64,000 nt of DNA from an uncultured Bacteroidota bacterium (GCA_902566635.1 CACFJP010000003.1:1-64000), one strand, 5' to 3'; shown: positions 52,775-62,844, counted from the first letter of the stretch. The notes: a model not told the origin generated them from the sequence alone. Numbers and translations: made by a program.

Positions 52775-53497
52775 ATGAAAGAAAAGCTAGTTATTGTTCC
52801 CACCTACAACGAAGCCGAAAACATTGAGGAATTGGTTGCTGATGTGATGGCTTTAGTTTGTCCTTTTGACATGCTGGTTGTGGATGATGATTCTCCTGAC
52901 GGAACTGCTCAATTGGTAGAAGCACTGCAGACAAAATACAAAGACCGTTTACACCTTCTGAAACGACAAAAAAAAGAAGGCTTGGGTCCTGCTTATGTCG
53001 AGGCATTTCGATGGGCATTGGATCGAAATTATCAGTATTTATTTGAAATGGATGCTGATTTTTCTCATGACCCTTATGACCTGAATAAATTATACGATAT
53101 ACTGCAGCATGATAAGGCAGATGTTGTTGTGGGTTCGAGATATGTTCGTGGAATTCAAGTCATCAATTGGCCTTTGTCTCGAATTTTATTGTCCTATTTT
53201 GCCTCACTATACGTTCGTTTAATTACTCAAATTCCAATTAAAGATACCACTGCTGGCTTTGTTGGATATAAAAAAGAAGTGATTCAAACTATAATACAAG
53301 AAAACATTCGTTTTTCTGGCTATGCTTTTCAGATTGAAATGAAATTCAAAGCATGGGTCAAGAATTTTCGTTTGAAGGAGATTCCTGTTGTATTCACAGA
53401 TCGAACGCGTGGGGTTTCAAAAATGAATCGATCAATTATTAGCGAAGCTATTTTTGGTATAATTTTGATGAAAATAAAAAGCTGGTATGCCAAATAA
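52775..53497 (+). CDS. Polyprenol monophosphomannose synthase-like GT2 glycosyltransferase
   Basis: 240 residues from MKEKLVIVPTYNEAENI. GT-A fold with DDDSPDGT and the metal motif in EMDADFSHDP, both typical of dolichol/polyprenol-phosphate mannose synthase; the transmembrane C-terminal domain of some relatives is absent. It would transfer a sugar to a polyprenyl phosphate for envelope glycans. Its end overlaps pyrC by 11 bases. Confidence 0.9.
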   Translation: MKEKLVIVPTYNEAENIEELVADVMALVCPFDMLVVDDDSPDGTAQLVEALQTKYKDRLHLLKRQKKEGLGPAYVEAFRWALDRNYQYLFEMDADFSHDPYDLNKLYDILQHDKADVVVGSRYVRGIQVINWPLSRILLSYFASLYVRLITQIPIKDTTAGFVGYKKEVIQTIIQENIRFSGYAFQIEMKFKAWVKNFRLKEIPVVFTDRTRGVSKMNRSIISEAIFGIILMKIKSWYAK

Positions 53498-54830
53498 TCA
53501 AACACTCTTGATTCGCAATGCAAAAGTCGTAAACGAGGGGCAAATCAAAACCCTTGATCTTTTCGTCGACGGTGTTTTCATTTCTAAAATTGCCCCTCAA
53601 ATTGATGATGTGGCAGATGTTGAAATCAACGCAATGGGTAAGTTGTTGCTGCCTGGACTCATCGACGATCAAGTTCATTTTCGTGAGCCTGGACTCACGC
53701 ACAAAGGAACAATACAAACAGAAAGCCGTGCTGCAGTTGCTGGAGGCATTACCACCTTTTTTGAAATGCCAAATACAAACCCCCAAACGACCAGCTGGAG
53801 CGAATTTCAAAATAAAATTGAAATTGCCAAAACATCTTCTTGGGCTAATTTTGGATTTATGTTTGGAGGCACCAATGACAACCTCAACGAAGTACTCGCT
53901 GTAGACCCTCAACTTGTGCCTGGAATTAAGTTATTTCTTGGCTCATCGACTGGCAGTATGCTAGTTGATAACCATGAGGTTTTACGAGATATTTTTTCAA
54001 ACACAAAACTCCCAATCTCTGTTCATTGCGAAGATGAACAAACCATTCAATACAATCTGTCGGTTTTTATTGAAAAATATGGTGATGATATTCCTATGTC
54101 TTTACACTCACAGATCCGATCTGAGGAAGCTTGTTATATTTCCTCATCTAAGGCTGTTTCACTTGCCAAAGAAACAGGTGCAAGACTTCATGTATTTCAC
54201 CTTTCAACAGCAAAAGAAACCGAATTATTTGACAGTAATTTTGATGTAAAAACAAAGAATATAACGTCAGAGGTTTGTATTCATCATCTTTGGTTTTCAG
54301 ATGCTGATTATGACGATAAAGGGAGTTTGATCAAATGGAATCCAGCTGTAAAAACAGCAGAAGATCGACATGCTCTTTGGACAGCACTTAATGACAATCG
54401 AATTGATATTATTGCCACTGACCATGCACCTCACACCATTGAAGAAAAAATGAATCCATACACTAAAGCTCCCTCGGGTGGCCCAATGGTCCAACACGCT
54501 TTGTCTGTGTTGTTGGAATGTCATTTGCAAGGAAAAATTTCAATAGAAAAAATCGTTGAAAAAATGGCACATAACCCAGCAAAACTATTTGATATCGACC
54601 GAAGAGGATTTGTTCGCGAGGGATATTTTGCTGATTTGGTACTTGTAGATATGGATGCGCCCTACACTGTTTCTAAAGAAAATATACTTTACAAATGTGG
54701 CTGGTCGCCCCTTGAAGGGCAGCGCTTTCGATCCCGCGTAACGCAATCAATTGTGAGTGGGGTTTTGACGTATGACAATGGTATGTTTTCAAGTGAAAGT
54801 GCTGCGATGGCTGTAAAATTTAAAAGATGA
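53487..54830 (+). CDS. pyrC: Dihydroorotase
   Basis: A 447-residue amidohydrolase of the class I dihydroorotase type. Zinc ligands: DQVHFREPG near residue 58, a His in VHCEDEQ, another in RLHVFHLST, and the Asp/His in ATDHAPHT. Catalyses ring closure of carbamoyl aspartate in pyrimidine synthesis. Overlaps the glycosyltransferase gene by 11 bases and the following lipoprotein gene by four (ATGA). Confidence 0.95.
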   Translation: MPNNQTLLIRNAKVVNEGQIKTLDLFVDGVFISKIAPQIDDVADVEINAMGKLLLPGLIDDQVHFREPGLTHKGTIQTESRAAVAGGITTFFEMPNTNPQTTSWSEFQNKIEIAKTSSWANFGFMFGGTNDNLNEVLAVDPQLVPGIKLFLGSSTGSMLVDNHEVLRDIFSNTKLPISVHCEDEQTIQYNLSVFIEKYGDDIPMSLHSQIRSEEACYISSSKAVSLAKETGARLHVFHLSTAKETELFDSNFDVKTKNITSEVCIHHLWFSDADYDDKGSLIKWNPAVKTAEDRHALWTALNDNRIDIIATDHAPHTIEEKMNPYTKAPSGGPMVQHALSVLLECHLQGKISIEKIVEKMAHNPAKLFDIDRRGFVREGYFADLVLVDMDAPYTVSKENILYKCGWSPLEGQRFRSRVTQSIVSGVLTYDNGMFSSESAAMAVKFKR

Positions 54831-55225
54831 AAAAACATTTGTTTTTGATGGTTTTGATGTTTTTGTCCTGTGGACAAGTTGATCAAGAAAAACCAGAAAA
54901 TCTAATTGGAGAGGAGAAAATGTCGGATTTGATTTTTGAGCTTGCGCTATTTGATGCTAGCAAAGGCTTTGTAATGAAGGGAGAAACAGCTAGAATTGGC
55001 TTAAATAGTGAGTCATTTTATAAATACCATAATATCGATAGCTTACGTTTTGCTGTGAGTAACTCCTACTACGCAAAGCAACCAAAAGCATACTTGCGCA
55101 TTACAAACGCGGCTAAAATAAAATTGGAGGATTTTGAAAAAAAAATGCAGGAAAACCAGAACGAAAAAATAGCGATTGACTCTATTGCTAAGAAGTTGTC
55201 TCCTAAAATAATAATGGATGAATAG
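54827..55225 (+). CDS. DUF4296 lipoprotein
   Basis: 132 residues with lipobox LSC at about residue 15 and the family pattern of a small helical domain ([19 protein letters not shown], then FYKYHNID). Bacteroidota-specific, function unknown; regularly found next to pyrC. The start codon overlaps the pyrC stop. Confidence 0.85.
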   Translation: MKKHLFLMVLMFLSCGQVDQEKPENLIGEEKMSDLIFELALFDASKGFVMKGETARIGLNSESFYKYHNIDSLRFAVSNSYYAKQPKAYLRITNAAKIKLEDFEKKMQENQNEKIAIDSIAKKLSPKIIMDE

Positions 55226-55255
55226 TCCATTCTTTTTTGATCAGCGTGAAGCACT

Positions 55256-55263
55256 TATATTTG
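55256..55263 (+). promoter_or_regulatory. Promoter of tyrS
   Basis: TATATTTG (exact TAnnTTTG) with a TTG at 55237-55239, 16 bases upstream. It lies 15 bases before the ATG at 55279 and supports that start over the longer frame from 55237. Confidence 0.5.
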
Positions 55264-55278
55264 TGTAATTCTAAACTA

Positions 55279-56574
55279 ATGGCAAAAAACTTTGTAGAAG
55301 AACTAGAGTGGAGAGGGATGATTCATGACATCACGCCCGACACTGAGAAGGTATTGAAGGAGACGTCAACAGCTGGCTACGTCGGTTTTGACCCCACAGC
55401 CGACTCTTTGCACATTGGGAGTTTGGTACAGATTATGATTTTAATGCATTTTCAGAGAGCAGGGCACAGTCCAATTGCATTGATAGGAGGTGCAACTGGA
55501 ATGATTGGTGATCCATCTGGTAAATCACAGGAACGAAATTTACTTGATAAAGAAACGCTCAAAAAAAATGTGAAAGGGATTGAAACTCAGCTAAGCCATT
55601 TTTTGGATTTCGACAAAAATTCTCCCAATGCCGCTAAGCTCGTCAACAACTACGACTGGATGTCTGACTTTTCACTTATTGATTTTGCAAGGGATATTGG
55701 TAAGCATTTGACAGTCAATTATATGATGGCAAAAGACTCTGTAAAAAAGCGTCTTGGGAGCAATACCAAAGAAGGGATATCTTTCACTGAGTTCAGCTAT
55801 CAATTGATTCAAGGGTATGACTTTCTTCATTTGTATGAACAGCACAACTGCTTGTTGCAAATGGGAGGAAGTGATCAGTGGGGTAACATTACCACTGGCA
55901 CAGAGCTTGTGCGACGTAAAGCAGGTGGTAAGGCTTATGCGCTTACTTGTCCTTTGATTACCAAAGCCGATGGCACCAAGTTTGGAAAAACTGTAGATGG
56001 CAATGTTTGGTTGGATAAAACTAAAACATCTCCCTATAAATTTTATCAATATTGGCTAAATACCTCTGATGATGATGCAGAGCGCTATATCAAAATATTC
56101 ACCTTTTTGGATGAAAAGACGATAGTTAGTCTCGTCGAAGAACACCAAGAGGCACCACATTTTCGTAAGCTTCAAAAAACCCTAGCAGATGAAGTGACAA
56201 GGATGGTACACTCTGAAGAGGAAATGTTGTTAGCTGTTAAAGCATCAGAAATCCTCTTTGGAAAAGCAACTTCGGCAACGCTTAAGGAACTGGATGAAGC
56301 AACTTTTTTGGATGTGTTTGAGGGAGTTCCTCAAGTCACCTTATCCATGTCGGCCCTTTCAGAAGGATGTACGGCTATAGATTTACTAGCTTCCTTAACA
56401 GGATTCTTATCCTCAAACAGCGAAGCCAGACGAGCACTAAAAGAGAATTCGATTTCAATAAATAAAGAAAAGATAGACGAGTCGTTTACTGCACAATTAT
56501 ACGATCTAATCTGTGAACGCTATTTGTTGCTTCAGCGAGGAAAAAAGAATTACTTTTTGGTGGTGTTCAACTAA
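55279..56574 (+). CDS. tyrS: Tyrosyl-tRNA synthetase
   Basis: A 431-residue class I synthetase from [20 protein letters not shown]-binding HIGH motif appears as HIGS ([10 protein letters not shown]), the KMSKS loop as KFGKT, and a C-terminal S4-like domain begins around residue 355. Charges tRNA-Tyr. The last eight bases overlap the convergent acyl-protein synthetase-like gene. Confidence 0.97.
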   Translation: MAKNFVEELEWRGMIHDITPDTEKVLKETSTAGYVGFDPTADSLHIGSLVQIMILMHFQRAGHSPIALIGGATGMIGDPSGKSQERNLLDKETLKKNVKGIETQLSHFLDFDKNSPNAAKLVNNYDWMSDFSLIDFARDIGKHLTVNYMMAKDSVKKRLGSNTKEGISFTEFSYQLIQGYDFLHLYEQHNCLLQMGGSDQWGNITTGTELVRRKAGGKAYALTCPLITKADGTKFGKTVDGNVWLDKTKTSPYKFYQYWLNTSDDDAERYIKIFTFLDEKTIVSLVEEHQEAPHFRKLQKTLADEVTRMVHSEEEMLLAVKASEILFGKATSATLKELDEATFLDVFEGVPQVTLSMSALSEGCTAIDLLASLTGFLSSNSEARRALKENSISINKEKIDESFTAQLYDLICERYLLLQRGKKNYFLVVFN

Positions 56575-57532
56575 CCATTAGATTACACCCTCTGACGTCA
56601 CTCGAATCAACTCTACCTATTACTTCAAAGGTTCCATCTGAATAAACCCTGCCTAAGTCATCGGATCCAATAAATGCACAAGAATTTTTATTTGCCAGAT
56701 CAATAATGTTCAGACACCCTGTTCCATGCGCTTGAATATCTAAAGGGTTGTTTGGATTTCGAGCAAGGACTTTCATCCATGGTGGACAGCTAAATCGCCC
56801 ATTGTCTTTTGCATAGGCTTGTGAGAGTAGTTCTGTCATTCCATACTCTGACTGAATACCTCCAACCTCAAGATTTTGCTTGAGTTGTGCATGAAGTTCT
56901 TCGCGCACTAGTTCTTTACGACGCCCCTTCATACCTCCAGTTTCGACTATGATAGTATGCTGCAATGGGCTTGGAAATTGTTCTGCAAAATCTAAAAGAG
57001 CAAAACTTACTCCAAGCAAAAAAGTTTTTTGATTGGTCTGCTCACGACGTTTCAAAACTTCATGCAGTTTTTGGTAATTGTTGAGATAAAAACCACTGTC
57101 TGAACAATTCGACATTTCGATCAACTTTTGCATCATGTAGATCAGCGATGAATTGGGTTTTTCCAAATATCCAGGCAACAAACCAATCACAGCAAATTGG
57201 TTGGGATGTCCATAAAACAATTTAAAACAATTGAGAAAACTCTGCTCATAAATCTCAATGTTTGCTACATGATGTATGCTTGTTTTACCTGCTGTTCCAC
57301 TGCTTTCAAAAATATGTGAACACTTTGGGTTTCCTGTGAGGACTTTATGTGTTTTGAAGAAAGAAATTGGTAGAAAAGGAATCTCTATAACAGATTTACA
57401 ATCGCTGGGATGTTTGTGAACCAAATCGCAAAACGAACGATAAATTGGATTGTTTGAGAACTGCTTTTCATATAATTGAATTGCTTGCAGGTCAAATGCT
57501 TTTGATGATTGGTAAAATGAAAATTGGTTCAT
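56567..57532 (-). CDS. LuxE/acyl-protein synthetase-like enzyme
   Basis: 321 residues of the adenylate-forming LuxE-type family: [12 protein letters not shown], the nucleotide-binding [10 protein letters not shown], the [13 protein letters not shown] motif and a final [17 protein letters not shown] that matches the ATP-binding Asp region of ANL enzymes. Flavobacteria carry such genes without lux partners, often annotated acyl transferase; the substrate is unknown. Exact -7 box TAAATTTG at 57543-57550 before the start. Confidence 0.82.
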   Translation of the reverse strand: MNQFSFYQSSKAFDLQAIQLYEKQFSNNPIYRSFCDLVHKHPSDCKSVIEIPFLPISFFKTHKVLTGNPKCSHIFESSGTAGKTSIHHVANIEIYEQSFLNCFKLFYGHPNQFAVIGLLPGYLEKPNSSLIYMMQKLIEMSNCSDSGFYLNNYQKLHEVLKRREQTNQKTFLLGVSFALLDFAEQFPSPLQHTIIVETGGMKGRRKELVREELHAQLKQNLEVGGIQSEYGMTELLSQAYAKDNGRFSCPPWMKVLARNPNNPLDIQAHGTGCLNIIDLANKNSCAFIGSDDLGRVYSDGTFEVIGRVDSSDVRGCNLMVS

Positions 57533-57581
57533 AAATCGACATCAAATTTACATTTTTAACATTAAGCTAATGTTTGAGTAG

Positions 57582-57610
57582 TTGACTGAGCTATAAATTT
57601 TATAAATTTG
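57582..57610 (+). promoter_or_regulatory. Promoter of the two-component operon
   Basis: TTG (57582-57584), 18-base spacer, TAAATTTG (57603-57610), 11 bases before the response regulator ATG. Both Bacteroidota promoter elements are present. Confidence 0.65.
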
Positions 57611-57621
57611 GGTTTTGGCTT

Positions 57622-58311
57622 ATGATAGATAAAAAAAAGATTAAGATTCTACTAGTTGATGACGAACCTGACATCTTAGAGTTTATAAGTTATAATTTAT
57701 CTAATGAGGGGTATAAAGTTTACACTGCTGTAAATGGAGAAGACGCTATTGAAAAAGCTAAAAGCAAGTCTCCACACTTAATTTTACTTGACGTCATGAT
57801 GCCCGTCATGGATGGGATCGAGGCATGTGAGAACTTGAGAAAAATACCCAAATTGGGAGAAAAGTTAATCATTGTTTTTCTCACTGCTCGAAGTGAGGAC
57901 TATACACAGGTTGCAGGCTTGGAAGCTGGTGCTGATGACTACATCACAAAACCAGTGAAAATTAAAGTTCTCATCAGTAAGGTTAAATCACTTTTGCGTC
58001 GAGTTAGTGATGGGAAAGAAAGCAGTAAAATAATTGAAGCCGGTAGCCTTGTTGTCAATCGTGAAGAATATAAAATCATATATGAGGGTGATGAAAAAAT
58101 TCTTCCTAGAAAAGAATTTGAGCTCCTTTCACTTTTGGCGAGTAAGCCCAACAAAGTTTTTGAGCGTGAAGTAATTCTCGATCGTATTTGGGGAAACGAG
58201 GTCATCGTTGGTGGACGTACAATTGACGTACACATTCGTAAACTCAGAGAAAAAATTGGCGATCGACACTTCAAAACAGTGAAAGGTGTTGGATACAAAT
58301 ACGTCATCTAA
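57622..58311 (+). CDS. OmpR/PhoB-family response regulator
   Basis: 229 residues: receiver domain with acidic pocket LVDDEPD, phosphorylated Asp57 (LILLDVMMP), switch Thr and Lys in TKPVK, then a winged-helix DNA-binding domain (about 130-229, with PRKEFELLSLLA and GRTIDVHIRKLR). Pairs with the histidine kinase 10 bases downstream; the set resembles PhoB/PhoR but the signal is not shown by the sequence. Confidence 0.93.
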   Translation: MIDKKKIKILLVDDEPDILEFISYNLSNEGYKVYTAVNGEDAIEKAKSKSPHLILLDVMMPVMDGIEACENLRKIPKLGEKLIIVFLTARSEDYTQVAGLEAGADDYITKPVKIKVLISKVKSLLRRVSDGKESSKIIEAGSLVVNREEYKIIYEGDEKILPRKEFELLSLLASKPNKVFEREVILDRIWGNEVIVGGRTIDVHIRKLREKIGDRHFKTVKGVGYKYVI

Positions 58312-58321
58312 ATGAACTCCT

Positions 58322-59392
58322 GTGCTATCAAAGAAACGAAAATCACTTTCCATTGCATTCTCAACTGCCTGCCTATTGATTGTTGTAATCGCAGTTTCTC
58401 TATCGAGTTATTTACTTTTTAATCAAGACCCATTTTCACCCAATATCTTAACCCTTTCAATCGGATTAGGAGTCATTTTTTCGTTCGCTCTTTATTTCTG
58501 GCTCAACAGACAAATCAATAAACTTTTGGACGCCCACCTCAAAGAACTCTTCAAAGATTTTTCTGCGGAAAATGAAGTCCTCTATCAAGCCAATGAAGTG
58601 ATTGATTTGAAGGAGTTGGAGAAGAGGGTTAAAGAAATTGTTTCCAAGCGAAAATTAGAAATCACCACTTTAAAAAGTCAAGATGCCTTTAGAAAAGAGT
58701 TTTTAGGCAATGTGGCGCATGAACTTAAAACCCCCTTGTTTACAGTTCAAGGTTATTTATCGACCTTATCAGATGGTGCTTTGTATGATGAAAAAGTCAA
58801 TAAAAAATATATTACTAGAGCAAGCAAAGGGGTCAATAGACTGCTTTATATTGTAAAAGATCTTGATTTGCTGACACAACTTGAGACACAAAATCAAGCA
58901 CTAATGATATCAAATTTTGATATTGTGGAGCACGTTAGAAATATATTTGAATTGCTAGAAATTCGAGCGGCCAAAGCCAATATATCTTTAGAATTTGACA
59001 AAGATTATTTGTTCCCGATTGAAGTTCATGCAGATGAGGAAAGAATTCAACAAGTTATGACAAATCTGATTGTAAATTCGATTAAATACGGAAAGAAAAA
59101 AGGGACAACAGAAGTTCGTTTTGAAGACGTTGATGAACACACAATCACAGTTCATATTGCAGACAATGGCGAAGGAATTTCAGAAGAGCATCTGCCACGT
59201 TTGTTTGAGCGTTTTTATCGCGTTGATAAAAGTGGAAGTCGCAAAGATGGGGGCTCTGGCTTAGGGCTTTCTATCGTGAAACACATCGTTGAAGCCCATC
59301 ATCAAGAAATATTTGTTGAAAGTAAAGTTGATATTGGTTCTCAATTTTCTTTTACCTTAGACAAGGCAACCTATTCGGGTGACAAAACATAG
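58322..59392 (+). CDS. Sensor histidine kinase
   Basis: 356 residues starting at GTG (an in-frame TGA lies three codons upstream). Two membrane helices (about 12-33 and 43-60) with a very short periplasmic loop, a coiled-coil linker, HisKA with His133 (NVAHELKTPL), and HATPase_c with N box TNLIVNSIKYG, G1 DNGEGIS and G2 GSGLGLSIVKH. The tiny loop between helices argues against a periplasmic ligand; the sensor is probably membrane-embedded or acts through a partner. Cognate regulator directly upstream. Confidence 0.93.
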   Translation: MLSKKRKSLSIAFSTACLLIVVIAVSLSSYLLFNQDPFSPNILTLSIGLGVIFSFALYFWLNRQINKLLDAHLKELFKDFSAENEVLYQANEVIDLKELEKRVKEIVSKRKLEITTLKSQDAFRKEFLGNVAHELKTPLFTVQGYLSTLSDGALYDEKVNKKYITRASKGVNRLLYIVKDLDLLTQLETQNQALMISNFDIVEHVRNIFELLEIRAAKANISLEFDKDYLFPIEVHADEERIQQVMTNLIVNSIKYGKKKGTTEVRFEDVDEHTITVHIADNGEGISEEHLPRLFERFYRVDKSGSRKDGGSGLGLSIVKHIVEAHHQEIFVESKVDIGSQFSFTLDKATYSGDKT

Positions 59393-59398
59393 AAATCA

Positions 59399-60070
59399 AT
59401 GGGCAGTAAGAATAAGTTAAAGCGGTTTCAAGAAAATGAAACTTTACCCAATGTGATTCAGCCATGTAGGGAGTCATTGATTAATGGGTCGTTTGGTTAC
59501 AAAGCGAATTGGCATACATATTTTGAAAACAATAACCCCATCATCCTTGAGTTGGGCTGTGGCAAGGGTGAATATACATTGGCATTGGCACAGCAAAATC
59601 CTGATTGCAACTACATTGGAATAGACATCAAGGGCGCACGTTTTTGGAGAGGAGCAAAAACAGCTTATGAAGAACAACTCTCTAATGTTGTATTTATTCG
59701 AACAGAAATTGAGCTTATTGAAAATTTATTTACTGCAGGTGAAGTTTCAGAAATTTGGCTGACTTTTCCAGATCCTCAACTAAAGTTTAAGCGCACAAAA
59801 CACAGGTTAACCAACCCCAAATTTTTACAAAAGTACCAACGAGTTCTCAAGCCCAAAGGGGTTATACACCTAAAAACTGACAGTTCTTTTCTTCATGGAT
59901 ACACGCTTGGTGTTTTAGACGGCATGGGAATTCAACCTCAAATGGCACATCATGATATATATAAATATGTTCATGCACCAACAGAACTGATTTCAATTCA
60001 AACCTTTTATGAGCAACAGTATTTGGCTAAAAAAATACCAATAACCTACCTAAGATTTAGTTATGAGTGA
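59399..60070 (+). CDS. trmB: tRNA (guanine-N7)-methyltransferase
   Basis: A 223-residue SAM-dependent methyltransferase modifying G46 of tRNA. SAM motif LELGCGKGEYT near residue 50, then the TrmB signature TFPDPQLKFKRTKHRL and a C-terminal THxSEL-like region (APTELISIQTFYE). Located six bases after the kinase gene and overlapping the next gene by eight. Confidence 0.95.
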   Translation: MGSKNKLKRFQENETLPNVIQPCRESLINGSFGYKANWHTYFENNNPIILELGCGKGEYTLALAQQNPDCNYIGIDIKGARFWRGAKTAYEEQLSNVVFIRTEIELIENLFTAGEVSEIWLTFPDPQLKFKRTKHRLTNPKFLQKYQRVLKPKGVIHLKTDSSFLHGYTLGVLDGMGIQPQMAHHDIYKYVHAPTELISIQTFYEQQYLAKKIPITYLRFSYE

Positions 60071-60401
60071 CAAGTCAAATGAGTACGATTTCTTTAAACG
60101 AGTTTATGCTATTGTCCGTCAAATTCCAGAAGGTCGTGTGACAAGCTATGGCGCAATTGCAGCCTGTTTAGGTATGCGCCGATCGGCACGAATGGTGGGT
60201 TGGGCCATGAACGCTGCCCATACAAAAACAGATGTACCTGCACATCGTGTAGTCAATCGAAATGGGTTGCTTACTGGGAAACACCATTTTGGGGGACCTA
60301 GGGTTATGCAGCAGTTGTTGGAAAATGAGGGACATCAAATCGAAAACGACCAAATCATCGACTTCAAACAAGTGTTTTGGGAACCAATTAACCCTGTGTA
60401 A
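60063..60401 (+). CDS. Alkyltransferase-like protein (ATL)
   Basis: 112 residues corresponding to the C-terminal DNA-binding half of O6-methylguanine-DNA methyltransferase. The acceptor motif PCHR of active enzymes is PAHR here (PAHRVVNRNG), so methyl transfer is impossible. RRSARMVGWAMNA, the helix that reads the DNA, is intact. Known ATL proteins bind alkylated guanines and flag them for nucleotide excision repair. Co-transcribed with trmB. Confidence 0.92.
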   Translation: MSDKSNEYDFFKRVYAIVRQIPEGRVTSYGAIAACLGMRRSARMVGWAMNAAHTKTDVPAHRVVNRNGLLTGKHHFGGPRVMQQLLENEGHQIENDQIIDFKQVFWEPINPV

Positions 60402-60417
60402 GTTGCTGGCTTTGTGT

Positions 60418-60425
60418 TATATTTG
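60418..60425 (+). promoter_or_regulatory. -7 box before mrp
   Basis: TATATTTG, exact TAnnTTTG, in the 53-base gap before mrp; nearest upstream TTG is only 12 bases away. It would give a leader of about 25 bases. Confidence 0.45.
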
Positions 60426-60454
60426 TGAGTTAAAATTAATTTAAAAAAGCAAAA

Positions 60455-61579
60455 TTGAAAAAATCTGACATTGAGTCAATTGTAAAAGACATTCCACTGC
60501 TGGGTTCTTCCCAAAGCATAGGAGACGTTGGTGCATTGGCAAATGTTCAGATCATGGGAAAGGAAGTTCTTATCGATTTATTGATGCAAAGTCCAAGTTT
60601 GCAATCTAGAAAAAAGACAGAAGCGCATGTCGAGGCTGCTTTGAAGGAAAAATTAAGTGACGACTATACGTTTAAAGTCAAAGTTACACATAAGAACACT
60701 ACTGATGAAAAGCCAAACTTCATCAAAGGAAAGCCAATGAAAGGGGTTCAAAATATCATTGCGATTGCCTCAGGAAAAGGAGGCGTTGGTAAATCTACAG
60801 TAACAGCCAATCTTGCAGTTACTCTTTCCAACATGGGTTTTAAGGTTGGTGTACTCGATGCTGATATTTATGGACCATCCATGCCATTGATGTTTGATGT
60901 TGCCTTCGAACGCCCAATATCTGTTCAGGTTGATGGAAAGTCAAAAATGAAACCAATTGAAAACTATGGTGTTCAACTGTTATCGATTGGCTTTTTCACA
61001 AAGCCTGATCAGGCTGTCATTTGGAGAGGACCAATGGCTTCCAAGGCACTGAATCAAATGATTTTCGATGCAGATTGGGGTGAGCTAGACTTTTTATTGA
61101 TCGATTTGCCTCCCGGGACAGGAGATATTCACCTCAGCATTTTACAAGCCCTTCCAGTCACAGGCGCTGTTGTGGTGAGTACACCCCAAGCCATTGCACT
61201 TGCTGACGCCAGAAAAGGAGTGTCGATGTTTCAACAAGATTCAATACAGGTACCTGTTTTAGGCATTGTGGAGAATATGTCCTATTTCACTCCAGAGGAA
61301 CTCCCTGAAAACAAATATTATATTTTTGGAAGAGATGGTGCTAAGTACTTGGCAGAGGATATAGATGTGCCATTTCTTGGTGACTTGCCCTTGGTGCAAG
61401 GTCTTCGGGAAGCAGGAGATGTTGGTAGGCCAGCTGTACTGCAAGGTGGAGCGATCGAAAATGCATTTACAAGTATCACAAAATCACTTATTACGCAAAT
61501 TGTGCAGCGAAATAAAGAATTACCCCCAACAGAAATTGTAAAGATCACCACCATGGCTGGTTGTTCGGCAGTTTCCTAA
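60455..61579 (+). CDS. Mrp/NBP35-type iron-sulfur carrier ATPase
   Basis: 374 residues: N-terminal MIP18/DUF59 domain (about 1-90), then a MinD/ParA-like P-loop NTPase with deviant Walker A GKGGVGKST and DLPPGTGD. The CxxC cluster motif after VENMS, present in E. coli-type Mrp, is absent (VENMSYFTPEELP), as in other Bacteroidota. Starts at TTG; an upstream in-frame TAA excludes an earlier start. It should transfer Fe-S clusters, supported by the NifU-like gene 10 bases downstream. Confidence 0.92.
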   Translation: MKKSDIESIVKDIPLLGSSQSIGDVGALANVQIMGKEVLIDLLMQSPSLQSRKKTEAHVEAALKEKLSDDYTFKVKVTHKNTTDEKPNFIKGKPMKGVQNIIAIASGKGGVGKSTVTANLAVTLSNMGFKVGVLDADIYGPSMPLMFDVAFERPISVQVDGKSKMKPIENYGVQLLSIGFFTKPDQAVIWRGPMASKALNQMIFDADWGELDFLLIDLPPGTGDIHLSILQALPVTGAVVVSTPQAIALADARKGVSMFQQDSIQVPVLGIVENMSYFTPEELPENKYYIFGRDGAKYLAEDIDVPFLGDLPLVQGLREAGDVGRPAVLQGGAIENAFTSITKSLITQIVQRNKELPPTEIVKITTMAGCSAVS

Positions 61580-61589
61580 TATTTTAAAT

Positions 61590-61820
61590 ATGGCAGAAGT
61601 AAAAGAACAAGTAGAACAAGCATTAGAAGAAATTCGCCCTTTTTTGGTCAACGATGGCGGAAATATATCGTTGGTTGCCATTGAAGGTGATACTGTTATT
61701 GTTGAACTTGAGGGAAATTGCATTTCCTGTAGTGTTAATCAAATGACCTTGCAGTTGGGTGTTGAGACAACCATAAAGAAATATGCTCCACAGATCAAAA
61801 AGGTAGTTAAAGTGAATTGA
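61590..61820 (+). CDS. NifU C-terminal-domain Fe-S scaffold protein
   Basis: 76 residues, a single NifU-like (Nfu) domain with the cluster-binding pair CISC in EGNCISCSVNQMTLQLG. Such proteins carry Fe-S clusters to target enzymes. Its place directly behind the Mrp-type carrier suggests the two act together. Confidence 0.92.
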   Translation: MAEVKEQVEQALEEIRPFLVNDGGNISLVAIEGDTVIVELEGNCISCSVNQMTLQLGVETTIKKYAPQIKKVVKVN

Positions 61821-61849
61821 TTTTACTGTTCTAGTAGATCAAATTTTTC
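61817..61849 (+). terminator. Weak terminator after the NifU-like gene
   Basis: TTGAT (61817-61821) pairs with ATCAA (61838-61842), with inner ACT/AGT pairing, followed by ATTTTT. The arms are short. It ends the mrp transcript before the convergent aquaporin gene. Confidence 0.35.
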
Positions 61850-61878
61850 ACTCCTAACATTCTCGATTTTCGGCTTTA

Positions 61879-62625
61879 TCAAAATAAAAATGAGTAGGCA
61901 AGTCCAGCTAAAAGACCACCTGCAAGTGGGCCTAAAACAGGTATCCATGAGTAGTACCAATCAGGATTTGCTTTTTTTCCTCGAAATAATGCATATACAA
62001 TACGTGGACCCAAATCACGAGCAGGGTTAATCGCATAACTAGTTGTGCCGCCAAGTGTCATTCCAATAAGCCAAACAAGAATACCTACAGGAAAGGCATC
62101 CATCGACCCTATTCCAAACTGAATATCGTCTAATTCATCGATAGTCAGGATAGGGCTTGCAATAAAAAAAATCAAGAATACAAGCATAAACGTACCAGCA
62201 CATTCACTAAAAAAATTGTTCGCATAGTTCCTTATGGCTGGTTCAGTAGAAAAGCACCCTCTGATGGTATTTTCATTAGTTGTTGATCGGATGTGATCGC
62301 TATAAAATAGATATGCAATCGCAGCACCCAACATGGCACCAAGAAGTTGTGCAAGTATGTACTCAGGTACATTTGACCATGCAAATTTATCAGCAATTGC
62401 GAATCCAACCGTAACAGCAGGGTTTAGGTGTGCACCACTGTAGGTTCCAGAGATAATTACGCCAAAAAACACAGCGAATCCCCAAGCAGTGGTAATCAAA
62501 ATCCATTTCCCAGTTGGGCTTGACCCAAAAGCTTTTGTTTTATTCAAAGAAACATTTGCAACAACACCAATACCCAAAAAAAGTAAAACAGCAGTGCCAA
62601 TAAACTCAGCTAAAAAGGGTGACAT
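61879..62625 (-). CDS. MIP-family channel, glycerol facilitator type
   Basis: 248 residues with six helices and both pore motifs: NPA in GAHLNPAVTVG (about residue 68) and NPA in INPARDLGPR (about 201). The Asp after the second NPAR is the marker of glycerol-conducting aquaglyceroporins; the 33-residue loop with CFSTEP is normal. No glycerol kinase gene is adjacent. Divergent from the sugar transporter gene. Confidence 0.88.
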   Translation of the reverse strand: MSPFLAEFIGTAVLLFLGIGVVANVSLNKTKAFGSSPTGKWILITTAWGFAVFFGVIISGTYSGAHLNPAVTVGFAIADKFAWSNVPEYILAQLLGAMLGAAIAYLFYSDHIRSTTNENTIRGCFSTEPAIRNYANNFFSECAGTFMLVFLIFFIASPILTIDELDDIQFGIGSMDAFPVGILVWLIGMTLGGTTSYAINPARDLGPRIVYALFRGKKANPDWYYSWIPVLGPLAGGLLAGLAYSFLF

Positions 62626-62676
62626 TTTTAATTATTATTTTTTTCTTGACTCATGAAAAACAATCTCATTTGGCAT

Positions 62677-62684
62677 CAAATATA
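62677..62684 (-). promoter_or_regulatory. -7 box of the aquaglyceroporin gene
   Basis: TATATTTG on the minus strand, exact TAnnTTTG, about 50 bases before the start codon. No well-spaced TTG. Confidence 0.4.
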
Positions 62685-62844
62685 TTCATTATGTCCAAAG
62701 AAATGGCTTTTTTATTCAATTACTAGATCAGCTTTTGCGTTGTATTTTTTAAGATTGATTGTTAGAAATAACCCATCATTTCTATGTTTAAATTATTAAT
62801 TTAATAGAATGAAGAAGATTTAAGTTGATATAAATAAAATTAGT

